NCBI GenBank assembly: GCA_021018995.1
Contig: CM037589.1
Coordinates: forward strand, 62,716,568 to 62,780,567
Length of the DNA stretch: 64,000 nt
Origin: Chloranthus sessilifolius
Taxonomy: Eukaryota > Streptophyta > Magnoliopsida > Chloranthales > Chloranthaceae
Direction: 5' to 3'
Shown: positions 13,001 through 25,861 of the stretch, one piece after another
How the letters are laid out: each line of letters opens with the position of its first letter
Numbering within the stretch: the first letter of the stretch is position 1
Position numbers and translations under genes: made by a program
Notes under the pieces: model-generated
The model's database searches: none
The model's input: only the letters and a program-made list of their open reading frames with translations
Told to the model about the DNA's origin: nothing

Positions 13001-16000
13001 AGCGTAGTGACGACGATCTGGTGGTCAACATCTGCCCAAAACTGGGGACTGTAGATCAGGTCGACAACTTTATTGCAAGCAGGTCTCTTTGCTCGTGAGA
13101 GTTCTAACTCATCTTTTCTCCATTCTTCAGAAGAGACCATACTTTTCAGCTCACGCTTATATCTAGCCAAGCTCTGTAGGGCTAAAAATTGTGTCACAAA
13201 TCGTATAATCGCAGGCCGAAGAAGCTCGTTCTTGGTGAAATTTCTCATCAAATTCACCAACTTGTCACTGTTGTATAGGTAGGAAGTAATCGTTCTTCCC
13301 TTCTGAATAGTTGCTTGTGCTTTGCTTCTTTTTTCCAAATCTTCAAGAATGAGGTCCACGCAATGAGCGGCACACGGAGTCCAATACAAGTGATGTCTCT
13401 TGTGTTTTATAGCATCAACTTATATTAGAAATATTATCCCGATATCGCTGTAGCCAAAAAAATTGATCAAACTCTTCTTTGTGGGACTTGTCCATCCATC
13501 GCACATAATTGTGCAACCTCTCTCATCCCATACTTCGTGGAAGCTGTCCACGTAAGTTCCTATCTTTGTGTACTCATCATCTAGTAGGGGTTCGGATACC
13601 TCGTATGCAGAAGGCTTTTTGACTCCTGGACCAGCTTTTGCACTTGTATCAATCATACTTTTAAAGTACGGCGACGCTACAACTTGACTTAGAATGTGAT
13701 TGTATATCACAAACTTTGCAATCGATTTTTCAAGTCTCTTTTCCCATTTTTTCAGTAAAATTATGCTCAATTTATTGCTTTGAGCTTTCTGTCTGATGCA
13801 TGAACGGATCCATGAGACCTATAGTATGACCTGTACTAGACGGCCTGGTGTCCCTCACTGATGCTGACCTACGCAATCTGGCAGTGTCATGAATATACTC
13901 CTCATCATTATCAATAACATGTAGCCTATGATTAGATCGACCACCAGCAGTAGGCATGGATGGACCCCTTAAGCTGGATCGAAACCGATAATCAGCTTCT
14001 TCTTGATCTCGTCGCTGTCGTGCTTCTCTAGCACTCTCCCTCATGACTCTCGCTGTCACAACATCCTCATCCTCATTATCCTCACGTTCAGGTGCAGAAA
14101 ACTCCGGATCTACCCTCCTTATTCTGTCATATATTTCTCTATCACAATCGGCTTCTGCCTTTTTCTTTCCCTTAGCCGCCTGTAAACTGGCTCTGACTTC
14201 TTCTCTTACCTCTCTGGGTACATTGGGGCACCCTTTTGTCTTTCCCTTTACGTGAGGCAAATGCTCCTTCAACCGTCTGATACCTCCTCCCAATAATTTT
14301 TTTTCACAAAGTTTATATTCTATTCGGAGTCTATCACCATCTATTGCTGTGCCGTATTGCCAGGCTGAATTTGATGATTGTACCATATTTATTTCTTTCA
14401 CTTGCATTAATGACCAAACGATTAGACTAAATTAAAACATTTAGATAACACTTGAAAATAATATTTATTTGATATGTATCGTCAGATATGTATCGGGTTT
14501 GGACCTGGACAATATGATACATAGGCATTGTATAATTGTATCGTACCCCCTAAAAAAATTTACTAATTTTTTTTATTACTAATTTTTCTTTAAACTAATT
14601 TTTTTTAAATTTTTAGTGTTACTTTTTTAAACTAAACTTTTTTTATTAGTAATTTTAGTTTTAAAATTATTTTTAATTTTGTGTTACTAATTTTTTTTAA
14701 AAACTAAACTCTTTTTTTTTACTAATTTTGTTTTAAAACTAAATTTTTTTATTTTGTGTTACTAATTTTTAAAAGTAAACTAGTTTTAAATTTGCTTTTA
14801 AAACTATACTTTTTTTAAAAAAAATTAAACTTTTTTTTTGTTTTATGTTACTAATTTTTTGTTACTAATTAGTATTTTTGTGTTACTAATTTTTTTTATT
14901 ACTAATTTTTCTTTAAACTAAATTTTTTAAAAGTTTTAGTGTTACTTTTTTAAACTAAATGTTTTTTATTAGTAATTTTAGTTTTAAATTAATTTTTAAT
15001 TTTGTGTTACTGATTTTTAAAAAAAACTAAACTCTTTTTTTTTTACTAATTTTGTTATAAAACTAAATTTTTTTGTTTTGTGTTACTAATTTTTAGAACT
15101 AAACTAGTTTTAATTTTTTTTTTAAAACTAAACTTTTTTTTTTTAAATTAAACGTTTTTTTTGTTTTATGTTACTAATTTTTTGTTACTAATTAGTAATT
15201 TTTTGTGTTACTAATTTTTCTTTAAACTATTTTTTTAAAAAAATTTAGTGTTACTAATTTCAGGGTTATTTTTTTAAACTAAACTTTTTTTATTAGTAAT
15301 TTTAGTTTTAAAATTATTTTTAATTTTGTGTTACTAATTTTTCTTTAAACTATTTTTTTTTTAATTTTTAGTGTTACTAATTTCAGTGTTATTTTTTTAA
15401 ACTAAACTTTTTTTATTAGTAATTTTAGTTTTAAAATTATTTTTAATTTTATGTTATTAATTTTTTTTTAAAACTAAACTTTTTTTTTTTACTAATTTTG
15501 TTTTAAGAGTAAATTTTTTTTATTTTGTGTTACTAATTTTTAAAACTAAACTAGTTTTAAATTTATTTTTAAAACTAAACTTTTTTTCTTTAAATTAAAC
15601 TCTTTTTTTGTTTTATGTTACTAATTAGTAATTTTTGTGTTACTATTTTTTTTTTAAAGCTAAACTTTGTATTACAAAATTAGTAACAAAAAATTAGTGT
15701 AATTGATGTGTCATGGGTTATGTGTCACATGTGTGACACATCAATTACATGTGTCGCGACACATGTGTCACTGTGTCACATGTGTCGCGACACATCACGC
15801 GTGACACGTGTCACATGTATCGCGACACATCACACGTGATATGTGTCAGATGCATGGGTCAAAAAATTAGTAGTATAAAATTAGTAATACAAAATAAGTA
15901 ATACAAAATAAAAAAGTTTATTTTTAAAATAAAATTAGTAAAAAAAAAGTTTAGTTTAAAAAAAAAAAGATTTTTTGACCCATATCCTCCACCAAAGTCC

Positions 16001-18344
16001 ACTCAATTTTATGTGGCTGAGCTTGAAAGTACTTCATAGGATGAATAAGCATCATCCAAGCAGTATGGTAGATCTAATGATAAAATTAATAATAAATAAA
16101 AATTAATTAAAAAAATAAATAATAAATATAATAGATCTAATGAAAAAATAATTAAAAATACAAGTTAGATGATGAAAAATCATACATTCTCTTAAATATT
16201 CGACGAAAATATAAGTGTGACAATCCGGTGTTTACGATTTCGGTCTCCTATGGCTAAGAAATAAGAAGTATAGTGAATTACAAGTGGAGAAAGAAGAAGT
16301 ATAGTGGTGTAGAAGAAAGGATCCTCAGGTGGTTTGCAAGTAAAGAAGAAGAAGAGATCCTCGGGTGATTTGCAAGTGAAGAAAAAGAAGATATTCTCGG
16401 GTGATTTGCAAGTGAAGAAGAAGAGGATGGTTTACAAATGAAGAATCCCTCTCGGGTGGGTTTTATCCGTTGTCGGCTTGCCGCTAATATCCGTTGCAAA
16501 AAGCAAATGCAATGGATATAAAATTATATCTGTTGCTTTTGCAACGTTTTAATTAATAAAATAATATAAAAAAATTATGCAACGGATATAAAATTATATC
16601 CGTTGCATCTTTTGCGGCTATTGTAACGATTAAAAAAAAAAATTAAAAAAATAGAAAAGGACAAAAAACTAAAGAAAAAAGGAATAAAAGGAGGTGGGGG
16701 ATATTAATTCTGACACTTCAATTATCGATACCACGATAATTTGCCCGTATCGTCCGATAATTTCATTTTTGCAATTAAAAAAAAAAAAAGATTATTAGAT
16801 GATAATTTGAAATTATCGTCTGATAATTTCAAATTATCGTCGTATCGTCCGATACGACGCCCGTATCGGATGATAATTACCTTATTTTTTAGGGGGTACG
16901 ATACATAGGCAATGTATCGTATCGCCCAGGTCCAAAACCGATACGTATCGGGCGATACATATCAGTATCGGACGATTTTTTGACCCATGGGCTAGATGGG
17001 CTTCAAACTCTATCAACAGAAGAAGAATCGCTCCAACTACAAAAATGCCAACAAAAAAATACTAGTATTGAAAAGTCATCAAAAGTCCAAAACCTTATAG
17101 TTTGTCATTATGCCTTTAGCACACATTTATGATTAGTCTAAATTGTCCATGTAGGAATCCGTCACTTCAACATGTCTCAGCCCCAAAAAAGCATGGGTAT
17201 AATTGAATGTGAACCATCTTATTGATGAACTTCAATGTTAGCCAATAAAATGAAAAAGAATGGTTGATAGTAAAATATTGGGTGGTTTAAACGTCCCTAA
17301 AGTATGATTTTTGGGCCTTCTGCACTTCAATCCATGATCTATTACTTGGACGGTATGGATCACCCGTATCTGAAACCATTGATGGTGTAAGATCATTTAA
17401 ACACAATATTGGTATTTAATTGGCAGTTAGGAGAGTCAAATCACTAAAAAAATATTGTAAGAGATTGCAATTGGGCTACACCTAAACCTATTCTAAGAAG
17501 ATACCTACCTTAAATACAATATTACCCCCCATTAATTAAGAACCACTGGAAGATAGTTCCTATAGGGGCAACTATGGATATCCTATATTTAGGACTTCCT
17601 TTTTCAAATGCAACCTTCAAATTGTACAAGATCTTATAACATGATCTCTGAACGTACCATGTACCATCATTATGGTCAATCACTACAGAAACCACTATGG
17701 TTACCGTGCAAATCACTATGATTTCGGTGTAGCACAAGCAACCTCAAGTCAATTTTGTTGTCTCCTATTGTCCTTAGAAAAAATTAAAAAAGACACCTCA
17801 CAAAAATGGGAGATATATAATTTTTAAGGGAAATTTATGACCCCTGTTAGATTCACCTTTTCTGTTAGAGGCCCTATATTTTCACCTTTCACCTAACTGA
17901 CCAGTTCTAAGCCGAGCCAGTTCCAACCGAATCTTATAGGGGCAACTAGTTTAAAAAGTTGATTTCCAACCGAATCTTCAAATACGCCAATGCCAAAAAT
18001 TATTGATTGTGCGAAATCAGATGATGAAGATTGTGTTTCGCTCCAATCTCCCACACAAGGGATTTTGAGGCTATGAAAATACCATCCGACGGTTAGTTTT
18101 TTTATTCCACGTGGCATAGACCCCAAAAACATGGTTGTAAAGTCATGTGGCACACCTCACGTGCAAACGTGACTATAGATCCACGTTTTTGGGATTGGAG
18201 ACATGTGGAATAAAACACTACCCATCCGATGGTATGTTCATGGCCTCAAGATCCCTTCTGTGAAAGATTGGAGCAAAACAAGATCTCCACGATTTGATTT
18301 AAAGCAAGCAATGATTTTTGGCATGAGCGTTTTTAAAGGTACCC

Positions 18345-18392
<48 letters not shown>

Positions 18393-18609
18393 AAGCACAA
18401 GTTAAACATCAAGTTTATTTCAATGGTCTAGAGTTCAGGGCTCAATAAACACACGGGCACACGCGCTCACATATATAGGGTGATGATCCTCTACCACCGA
18501 GTCAAAAAATGACTCAAGTATCCCAGCCATACACTTGTGCGAGTGTATTGTGTGATGATTGAGTGACTCAAGTCATATGCCAATTTCCTATATATATATA
18601 TATATATAT

Positions 18610-18654
<45 letters not shown>

Positions 18655-19896
18655 CAGATGGAACCCTGAACTTCAACAGAGGATAATGCATCATCATACG
18701 GTACAGAACAAAACAAGTGTCTTTCTAAATGTTAAAAGTAATACTCAAAAAATAAAATGACAAAGATTCATAACATTAATGAAAATAAACTTCAAAAAAT
18801 ATAAAACCAGCCAAAATCTAAGAGTACGTAGTATTTACTAAAATGAAGTAACATAGTGAAGAAATTTAAAAAATACTAACAAAATAACAAAAAAATAATT
18901 GATTAAACTGTAACTTACATAGATAAGCAACCCTAGCGTTTGCAGATTCGACTTTATTCACAACACAAAGAATAGGAGCAATCTTGACAAGCGACGATGG
19001 AACAACCTCACTATCAAAGATTGAGTTGCCCAAATTCCCGACCGTCGGGGTCCGCAGTATCCGCCGAGGCGGCGTCTGCTCCGAACCCCTTCTAGAAGAC
19101 ATTATTTCTATTGCTCATTTAAAAAAAAGATAGTTTTTTTACTCTAATTGACAAGTAGCTTTAGAAATCCCTGGTGATATATAAGCAAACAAACAAACAA
19201 ACACATACTGATCACTACAAATTTTAATAAAAGAAGAAAAAAAGAGAGAAAATAAAATGATTACCAGTTCTTAGATAAGCTTAGGACCCTGGATCCATCA
19301 TCTTCGGTATGAAAAAATAAAGATTTTTTACATGGATCAATTGAGAAAATTAATATGGAGTAGATGGAACGACCATTAGAGATGAAAGCTCGGATTCGAA
19401 ATCTATTGCAGAGAAGTGCTTACCAGTTGTAAAAGAAACCCGAGCTGAGAAGAGAGTGTGAGAGAGAGTCACCTACTTGTATAGCTGTATAATCATTGTG
19501 TACTGTGCACATTTAATGGTAGCTAGTGCAGGAAGACTATTATGCAACAATCATTGTCAATATCAATATCTATAGGGGTAGGTACTGCTGTTATGTTCCG
19601 TGCGCATTTAATGCTAACTGAGTGCACTATGATGTAATAATCACTGTCAATCCAACCGTCTTACTTAATCACATTTTTGTCCCTCTCAAAACTATAAATT
19701 CCACTGCAGCAGAAACCAAACAAAAATGAAATCTAATAAGGGCAGTTAGGTGTAGCTAGTTTAAAAAGTTCATTTCCAACGAATGTCTTTCATATTTTTA
19801 AATTTGCCAAAGATTACTTATCTAGCGGAGTGTAAGTAAGAAGGGCTTTATTGTCTGAATTGAAAAAAAAAACGGACCAACTGATAGACTGTCAAT

Positions 19897-19952
<56 letters not shown>

Positions 19953-22157
19953 CAAGGGGTTAGGTGAGCTGGTTAGGTACTTGCTTTCAAATGCAGGAGA
20001 CCTGAGTTCGAATCCCCTCCCTCCCTTGAGGCCACCTTAGGGATTTATTTCCTGTGCTAACCCAAAACAAAAGGTAACTTTGTTTGTCCCCACGTCCCTG
20101 ACCCTTTGTAAACCATTGATTGCTTCGGATCAAATGATGGAGATCGTTTTTCAGCCCGATCTTTCTCATAAGAGATCTTGAGATCATGTCTCAGCTATGT
20201 AGCGGTCATTTTTTGATTGCATGTCTCAGAGATCCCAAAAAAATGACCCTTTGACACACATGATGCTCAAACATAAATTTATGGGCATTTTTTGGGCATA
20301 TTTTATAAAAAGGGGACTGTCTGATAAGTGTGCCATGATCTGAAGATGTTTTTTGTGGAAGATCGGGGTAAAAAATGATATCCATCATTTGATCCGAAGC
20401 ACTTAATGATTTTCAAAGGGTATGACATGTGGGCACTTAGAATGCATGGGCACAAAATGAGGCACATAAAAACAAGAGAAAATGCGATTTATTGTAATCG
20501 ATCATTTGATGAGACTCTTGTTGTTGAATTACTAAATGATAATGATTGAAAATGACAGGTAATTGCTTTGTATATCGTGGGGGAATTGCATACAGATTCA
20601 GTTTTAAGTTGTGAGCATAGGCAAGAGATGCGTCGTTACCTTTATAATCACCAGGTAAGCATATATAATATATAATAAATTGGTTATTGAGTTTTGAAGT
20701 CAATTTCTTTTTTTTCTTTTTTTTTGTTTTTTGTTTTTTCGTTTGAAAGGACAAGTGATATAGCTTCTTGAGTCACAGGCTTTATGTCCCGTGACTCGAG
20801 AGTCATATAAAGATGAAAAATCTATATAGTTGGATTTGTGGAATTTTAGAAGGGAAATTGAGATAATAAAATTGTAGAATGAGGATGGGGGTTGGGGACT
20901 ACATATTGAAGGGGAGAGCATTATGTTTTGTACGGCACTGTGTTACGTGACATTGAGGTTGCTTGGCGAAGAAGAAGAAGAGAGGTTGGAGAAGGCAAGA
21001 AGATGGGTGCTCAACCGTGGAGGGGTCACTTACATATCATCTTGGGGAAAGATGTGGCTTTCTGTAAGTTTTTTTCTTGGTATGATGGGTACACATCACT
21101 CATTTTTTCTTACACTCTTTTTTAATTTTAAATAAATTGAATGGTGAGGGTTTTCCAAAATTGGGAATTAGTAGGTGCTCGGGGTGTATGAATGGTGTGG
21201 TACTAATCCATTGCCCCCAGAGATATGGCTTCTTCCTTACTTTGTACCAATTCATCCAGGTAATTCATAATCTATTTCTTTGATTCTTTCTCTTTTGTGC
21301 TAACAATTTTTAATAATAATAGTAAGCAAAAGAGAGTAAAGTAGTAATTGGGTGCAGGGCGGATGTGGTGCCACTGTCGGATGGTTTACCTTCCAATGTC
21401 ATATTTATATGGGAAGAGGTTTGTTGGATCAATCACCGAATTAGTAGTCTCACTTAGAAGAGAGTTGTACACCCGTCCTTACCATCAAATCAATTGGGAC
21501 CAAGCACGCAATCTATGTGCTCAGGTTAATTTGGACCTTTGCCTTCTTCCTATATCACCCCCCCCCCTCTCTCTCTCTATATATATATATATATAAATAT
21601 ATATATATATTAAAAGAGATTTTTGGGTTTTTTCAGGAAGATCTGTATTATCCACATCCCTTCATACAAGACATCCTTTGGGGAGGTCTTCAAAAAGTTG
21701 TAGAGCCAATTATGAAGCGATGGCCCCTTTCCAAGCTCAGACAAAAGGCTCTAACCACTGTCATCAAACACATTCACTACGAAGACCGCACTACTCACTA
21801 CCTATGCATTGGTCCCGTTAACAAGGCACCTACATACTCTCCTTTTTCTCATCATATCATATCTATTTACTTTATTATATAGGAAATGATCTCTTAACTC
21901 GGCATAAGATATAAACTCATGACTAAGACCTCCTATTGGCGGCATACCATTTCTACTTCTCTTTGAAAAGTCAAAGAGTCATGTGATATAATCCCATGGC
22001 TCGCTCACTGGATTGAGAGGATCATTACCTTATTCGAGTCATTGCAATCTGAGTTATGAGATTATGTTCCATGACTAGCTCCTATTGGCTACAATAACTG
22101 CCTTGACTTTTCAACTCATGGTTTTATGTCCCATAACTCGAGCTAGTAGATCATTTC

Positions 22158-22242
<85 letters not shown>

Positions 22243-25200
22243 CTCTAAATTTCAATTAAATCAATCTCTCACTTGAATCAATTCCAAGAACATATCTACT
22301 TGTTTCTATACCTTTTTGTATTCTCTACATGTAGAATAGTTTTCTTCCAGGTAAGAGTTGTTGTCTATTCCCTGTTTCAGGTCCTAAATATGCTTTGTTG
22401 TTGGGTGGAAGATCCAAGTTCAAAGACATTTCAGTTGCACCTTCCAAGAATCGCAGATTACTTGTGGATTGCTGAAGATGGCATGAAGATGCAGGTTTAT
22501 AAACAATTTTATATGGCAACTATATATGTAGCAACTAGAAAGTACTTGTCATTGTCCAAAATCAAAATGAGTCTTTGAATTCCTACTTCAACTCCACCAA
22601 ATTTTTGTTAAATAAGGTGTGTTTGAAGTGAACTAGGTCCTCAGGGTCTGACCAAATTGAATTGATTTGGCAAGAAAATTTTTGAACAATGATTTTAACG
22701 GCCAGGATTCCTAAATTCACACTTGATAGTATAGATTGGTGGATGACAGGGATATAATGGCAGTCAGTTATGGGATACTGTTTTTGCTGTTCAAGCAATC
22801 ATCTCAACCAACCTTACCGAAGAATATGGTTCGATGCTAAAGAAAGCACATGACTTCATAAAGCAGTCACAGGTTTTCAACTGAAATTAGCTCAAATTTC
22901 TACAAGTGTTCAGTTTCTAACCCATTTTTATGATCTTCAATTTATTTAGCTTCGTATCCTTTGATTTTATCATATTACGTACATACAGTGTTGTTGTTTT
23001 GAAGGTACCAAAAGACAGTTCAAGCAATCTAAGTTTTTGGTATCGTCACATTTCTAAAGGAGCTTGGCCTTTCTCAACCCCAGATAACGGATGGCCTGTT
23101 TCAGATTGCACTAGTGAAGGATTAAAGGTGACTATTTGCAACTTCACTCCTAAATGCCTGTCGTATTAGCCAAAATTTTAGTGACACTCCTATATATATA
23201 TATCCTATCTAATATATTCATATCAGATTAGTATGCAAGTGACCCTATTTGTATCAACATGTATGTTTTTGAAAAAACCCGTGTCATCAACTGTAGTATC
23301 TGGGTGGCAGGTTCAATCTCAGCTTATCTATCAGGAAAAAAAAGAGTGTAGTATCTGGGTGTTGTATGTAAGAGGCACATGAACTCAAGTTCCTGTATAT
23401 ATGACGACCACTTTTTCAACTATTTTGCAGGCAGCACTCCTACTATCAAAAATTCCATCAGAGACCGTTGGAGAGCAAATAGCTTCAGAGCGGTTGTACG
23501 ATGCTGTTAATGTGATCCTTTCCTTTCAGGTCATTAAGTAGAGTGGATTCCATAATAAAATTGTGGGTTCCATAAAATTGTGGATTACAAATTTTATTGG
23601 TATCTAATATAGTTATTTCATCTACAGAATAGCAATGGTGGTTTTGCGACATATGAGCTGACAAGATCATATGCTTGGTTGGAGGTAACATCGTTTGAGG
23701 AATCCTCCTTTTTGGTTTTAAAACAAAAATTATCTGCAATGCCTACATATATTAATGTTTAGTTCATCATCAAGAGCAGTTACCTATTCAGAGAATCCCT
23801 CCATCGTTTTCTTTGGGTTTGAGGGAGCATCCCTATCTACATTTTGATGTGTTATATAGAAGTCCCACCTAACTACAAACTCTTTAGTTTAGATGGTGGG
23901 TTGGGGAAGGGGCATAGTTTCAGCTATATGACTTACCCTCTTGTTTACGTAACCTTGACAATGAGTTTTCATATATAATTTTTTTGAAAATTATGATAAT
24001 AGATATAAAAATCTTTATAACTTTAATATTAAACTTCAATATTTAAGCCATTTGATTTAATATTATTGTAGTTCAGACTAACATCATTTTCTTTTAATCA
24101 ACAATAAATCAAGACAATCTCTAATTTTTTTGAAAATAAATGGATTTGAGATAGTTCTGAAAACGAAAAACAATATACATCAGAGGTGATAAAGAGTATC
24201 TGTTCTTTATATATGTAATAATACATGAGGATAAAAACTGTAATAATACTTATTATAGTTAGATACATTTACCTTATTAGACCTAATATAGTGCAGTTAT
24301 ATAATGTACATAAACTACAAATACTAAAATAGGATATTATATAAGAAGAATGATCTAGTAATTTTAATGCACAAACAAGTTACTTGTGCAATAGAACCTT
24401 TTCCATCAAGGCATAATCAAAGTCATATGTCGGGGCACTAAATTCGAACATTTGATGCCCTTTTAGCAGGTGCCAAGACCAGGTATAAATATTGTCTGGA
24501 CTTGGTCAGAAGGTTCTTACTTGTAAGATATCAATTAAATGCATTCTAGAACTATTAAATCATCATGCAAAATAATATTATTATGTCATTATAGTTATTA
24601 TTTATTATTTTGGGTATAAATTTTTTAGGTTTTATTTACAATTATTTTTATGAATTAAATTTATAATTTATAGAATATATATTTAAAGTATCATATATAT
24701 ATATATATATATATATATGTTTTTATTTTATATTTAAAGTACCATATGTCAATATTTTATTACGTTAGCAAGTATGAATTTATTGTAGTTGAACCCATAT
24801 TATTACGTTAGCAAGTACGAATTTATTGTAGTTGAAACCATGTTATTGATAATGAGAAACAGTGGTTTCTTTGTGCTATGAAATTGGTTTCAAATACATT
24901 ATGAAAATAAATCCAGAACAATTATGATCACAAATAGATACCAGAAAATTTATTTTCAATTAAAATTTATACACCTCAGCTAGATGCTCAAACATTTATA
25001 GTACTATGGACTGTTGGTGAATCCTATAACATGAAATTTGCTCATCTAAGCTCATCTACACAATTTCTTGAGGAATCTAGGACCATTCACTCTCCTGTTA
25101 TGAACATGGATTATCCTTGTTTACCTCCAAATTATTTGCAGGAACTTCCAGCTCTTATTAATTATTTTTTCTGCAGTTGATCAATCCCGCTGAAACTTTT

Positions 25201-25828
25201 GGAGACATCATGATTGATTATCAGTAAGGTTTAAACTTCTCTATTTTATATGTCCGCCTAACTCTAAATTAACTACATCCAGTATGGTAATGTAGGTACG
25301 TTGAATGCACCTCAGCAGCAATTCAAGGTTTAGAAACGTTTAAGCAATTATATCCAGAACATCGGAAGAGAGAAGTAGAAACTTGTATTGCAAAAGCAAT
25401 TACTTTTATCGAAAGAATACAACAACCTGATGGTTCATGGTTTGTCTCTTCTTATTTTTTATTTACTTAATTATTTGTTTATTTTTTAAAATTCTAGCAC
25501 AATGTCAAACAGACGGGAGGTGTCGAGCATGACAAGTATAAATTTTTTTGAAACACCCATATTGTTATATGATGATGTTGATTAATGTAGTACAAAAATG
25601 TAAGATATTAGAAAAAGTATCTGATAAATCGACGAATACTAGGAATACATAATATAAAAATAAGATAAAAAATATATTACAGTTCTTGTTTGAAATCCTT
25701 TATTGACTGGTATCCAACATGTGTCTCACACAGTGACACAACAATTCAAATAGATTCTTTGTATACATAATGAGCAAATAGGAAACTGGGTTGGGAAATC
25801 AAAGGCTTAGAAAAAAAAGATACAAGGT

Positions 25829-25861
<33 letters not shown>

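Larger units (their letters stand above)
10838..16989 (-). mobile_element. 6,152-bp hAT transposon with perfect 8-bp target duplication
   Basis: Begins CAAGGGTCAAAA and ends TTTTTTGACCCATG, so the termini are CA(A/T)GGGTCAAAA inverted repeats. GGCTAGAT occurs directly outside each end (10830-10837 and 16990-16997). Both subterminal regions are rich in GATACGTATCG-like repeats, likely transposase-binding sites. A transposase gene reads leftward at 14407-11440. The right 2.5 kb is non-coding: a long AT-rich array, a palindrome cluster and a 45-48-bp tandem repeat. A stretch at 14460-14570 is an inverted copy of 16880-16985, so a shorter related element may be fused into the right half. Confidence 0.9.

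Noticed and set aside
16278-16499. Minus-strand frame with repeated [11 protein letters not shown] units
   Set aside because: A tandem DNA repeat in the non-coding part of the hAT element; no evidence of expression or family.
21517-21882. Long frame over exon 7 continuing past GPVNK
   Set aside because: The extension beyond VNK does not match cyclases and the next conserved block starts at 22381, so an intron with a GC donor is more likely than read-through.
22325-22350. Alternative acceptor TTTCTTCCAG 30 bp upstream of exon 8
   Set aside because: It would add ten codons before the conserved [12 protein letters not shown]. The nearer TTTCAG gives the exact family junction.
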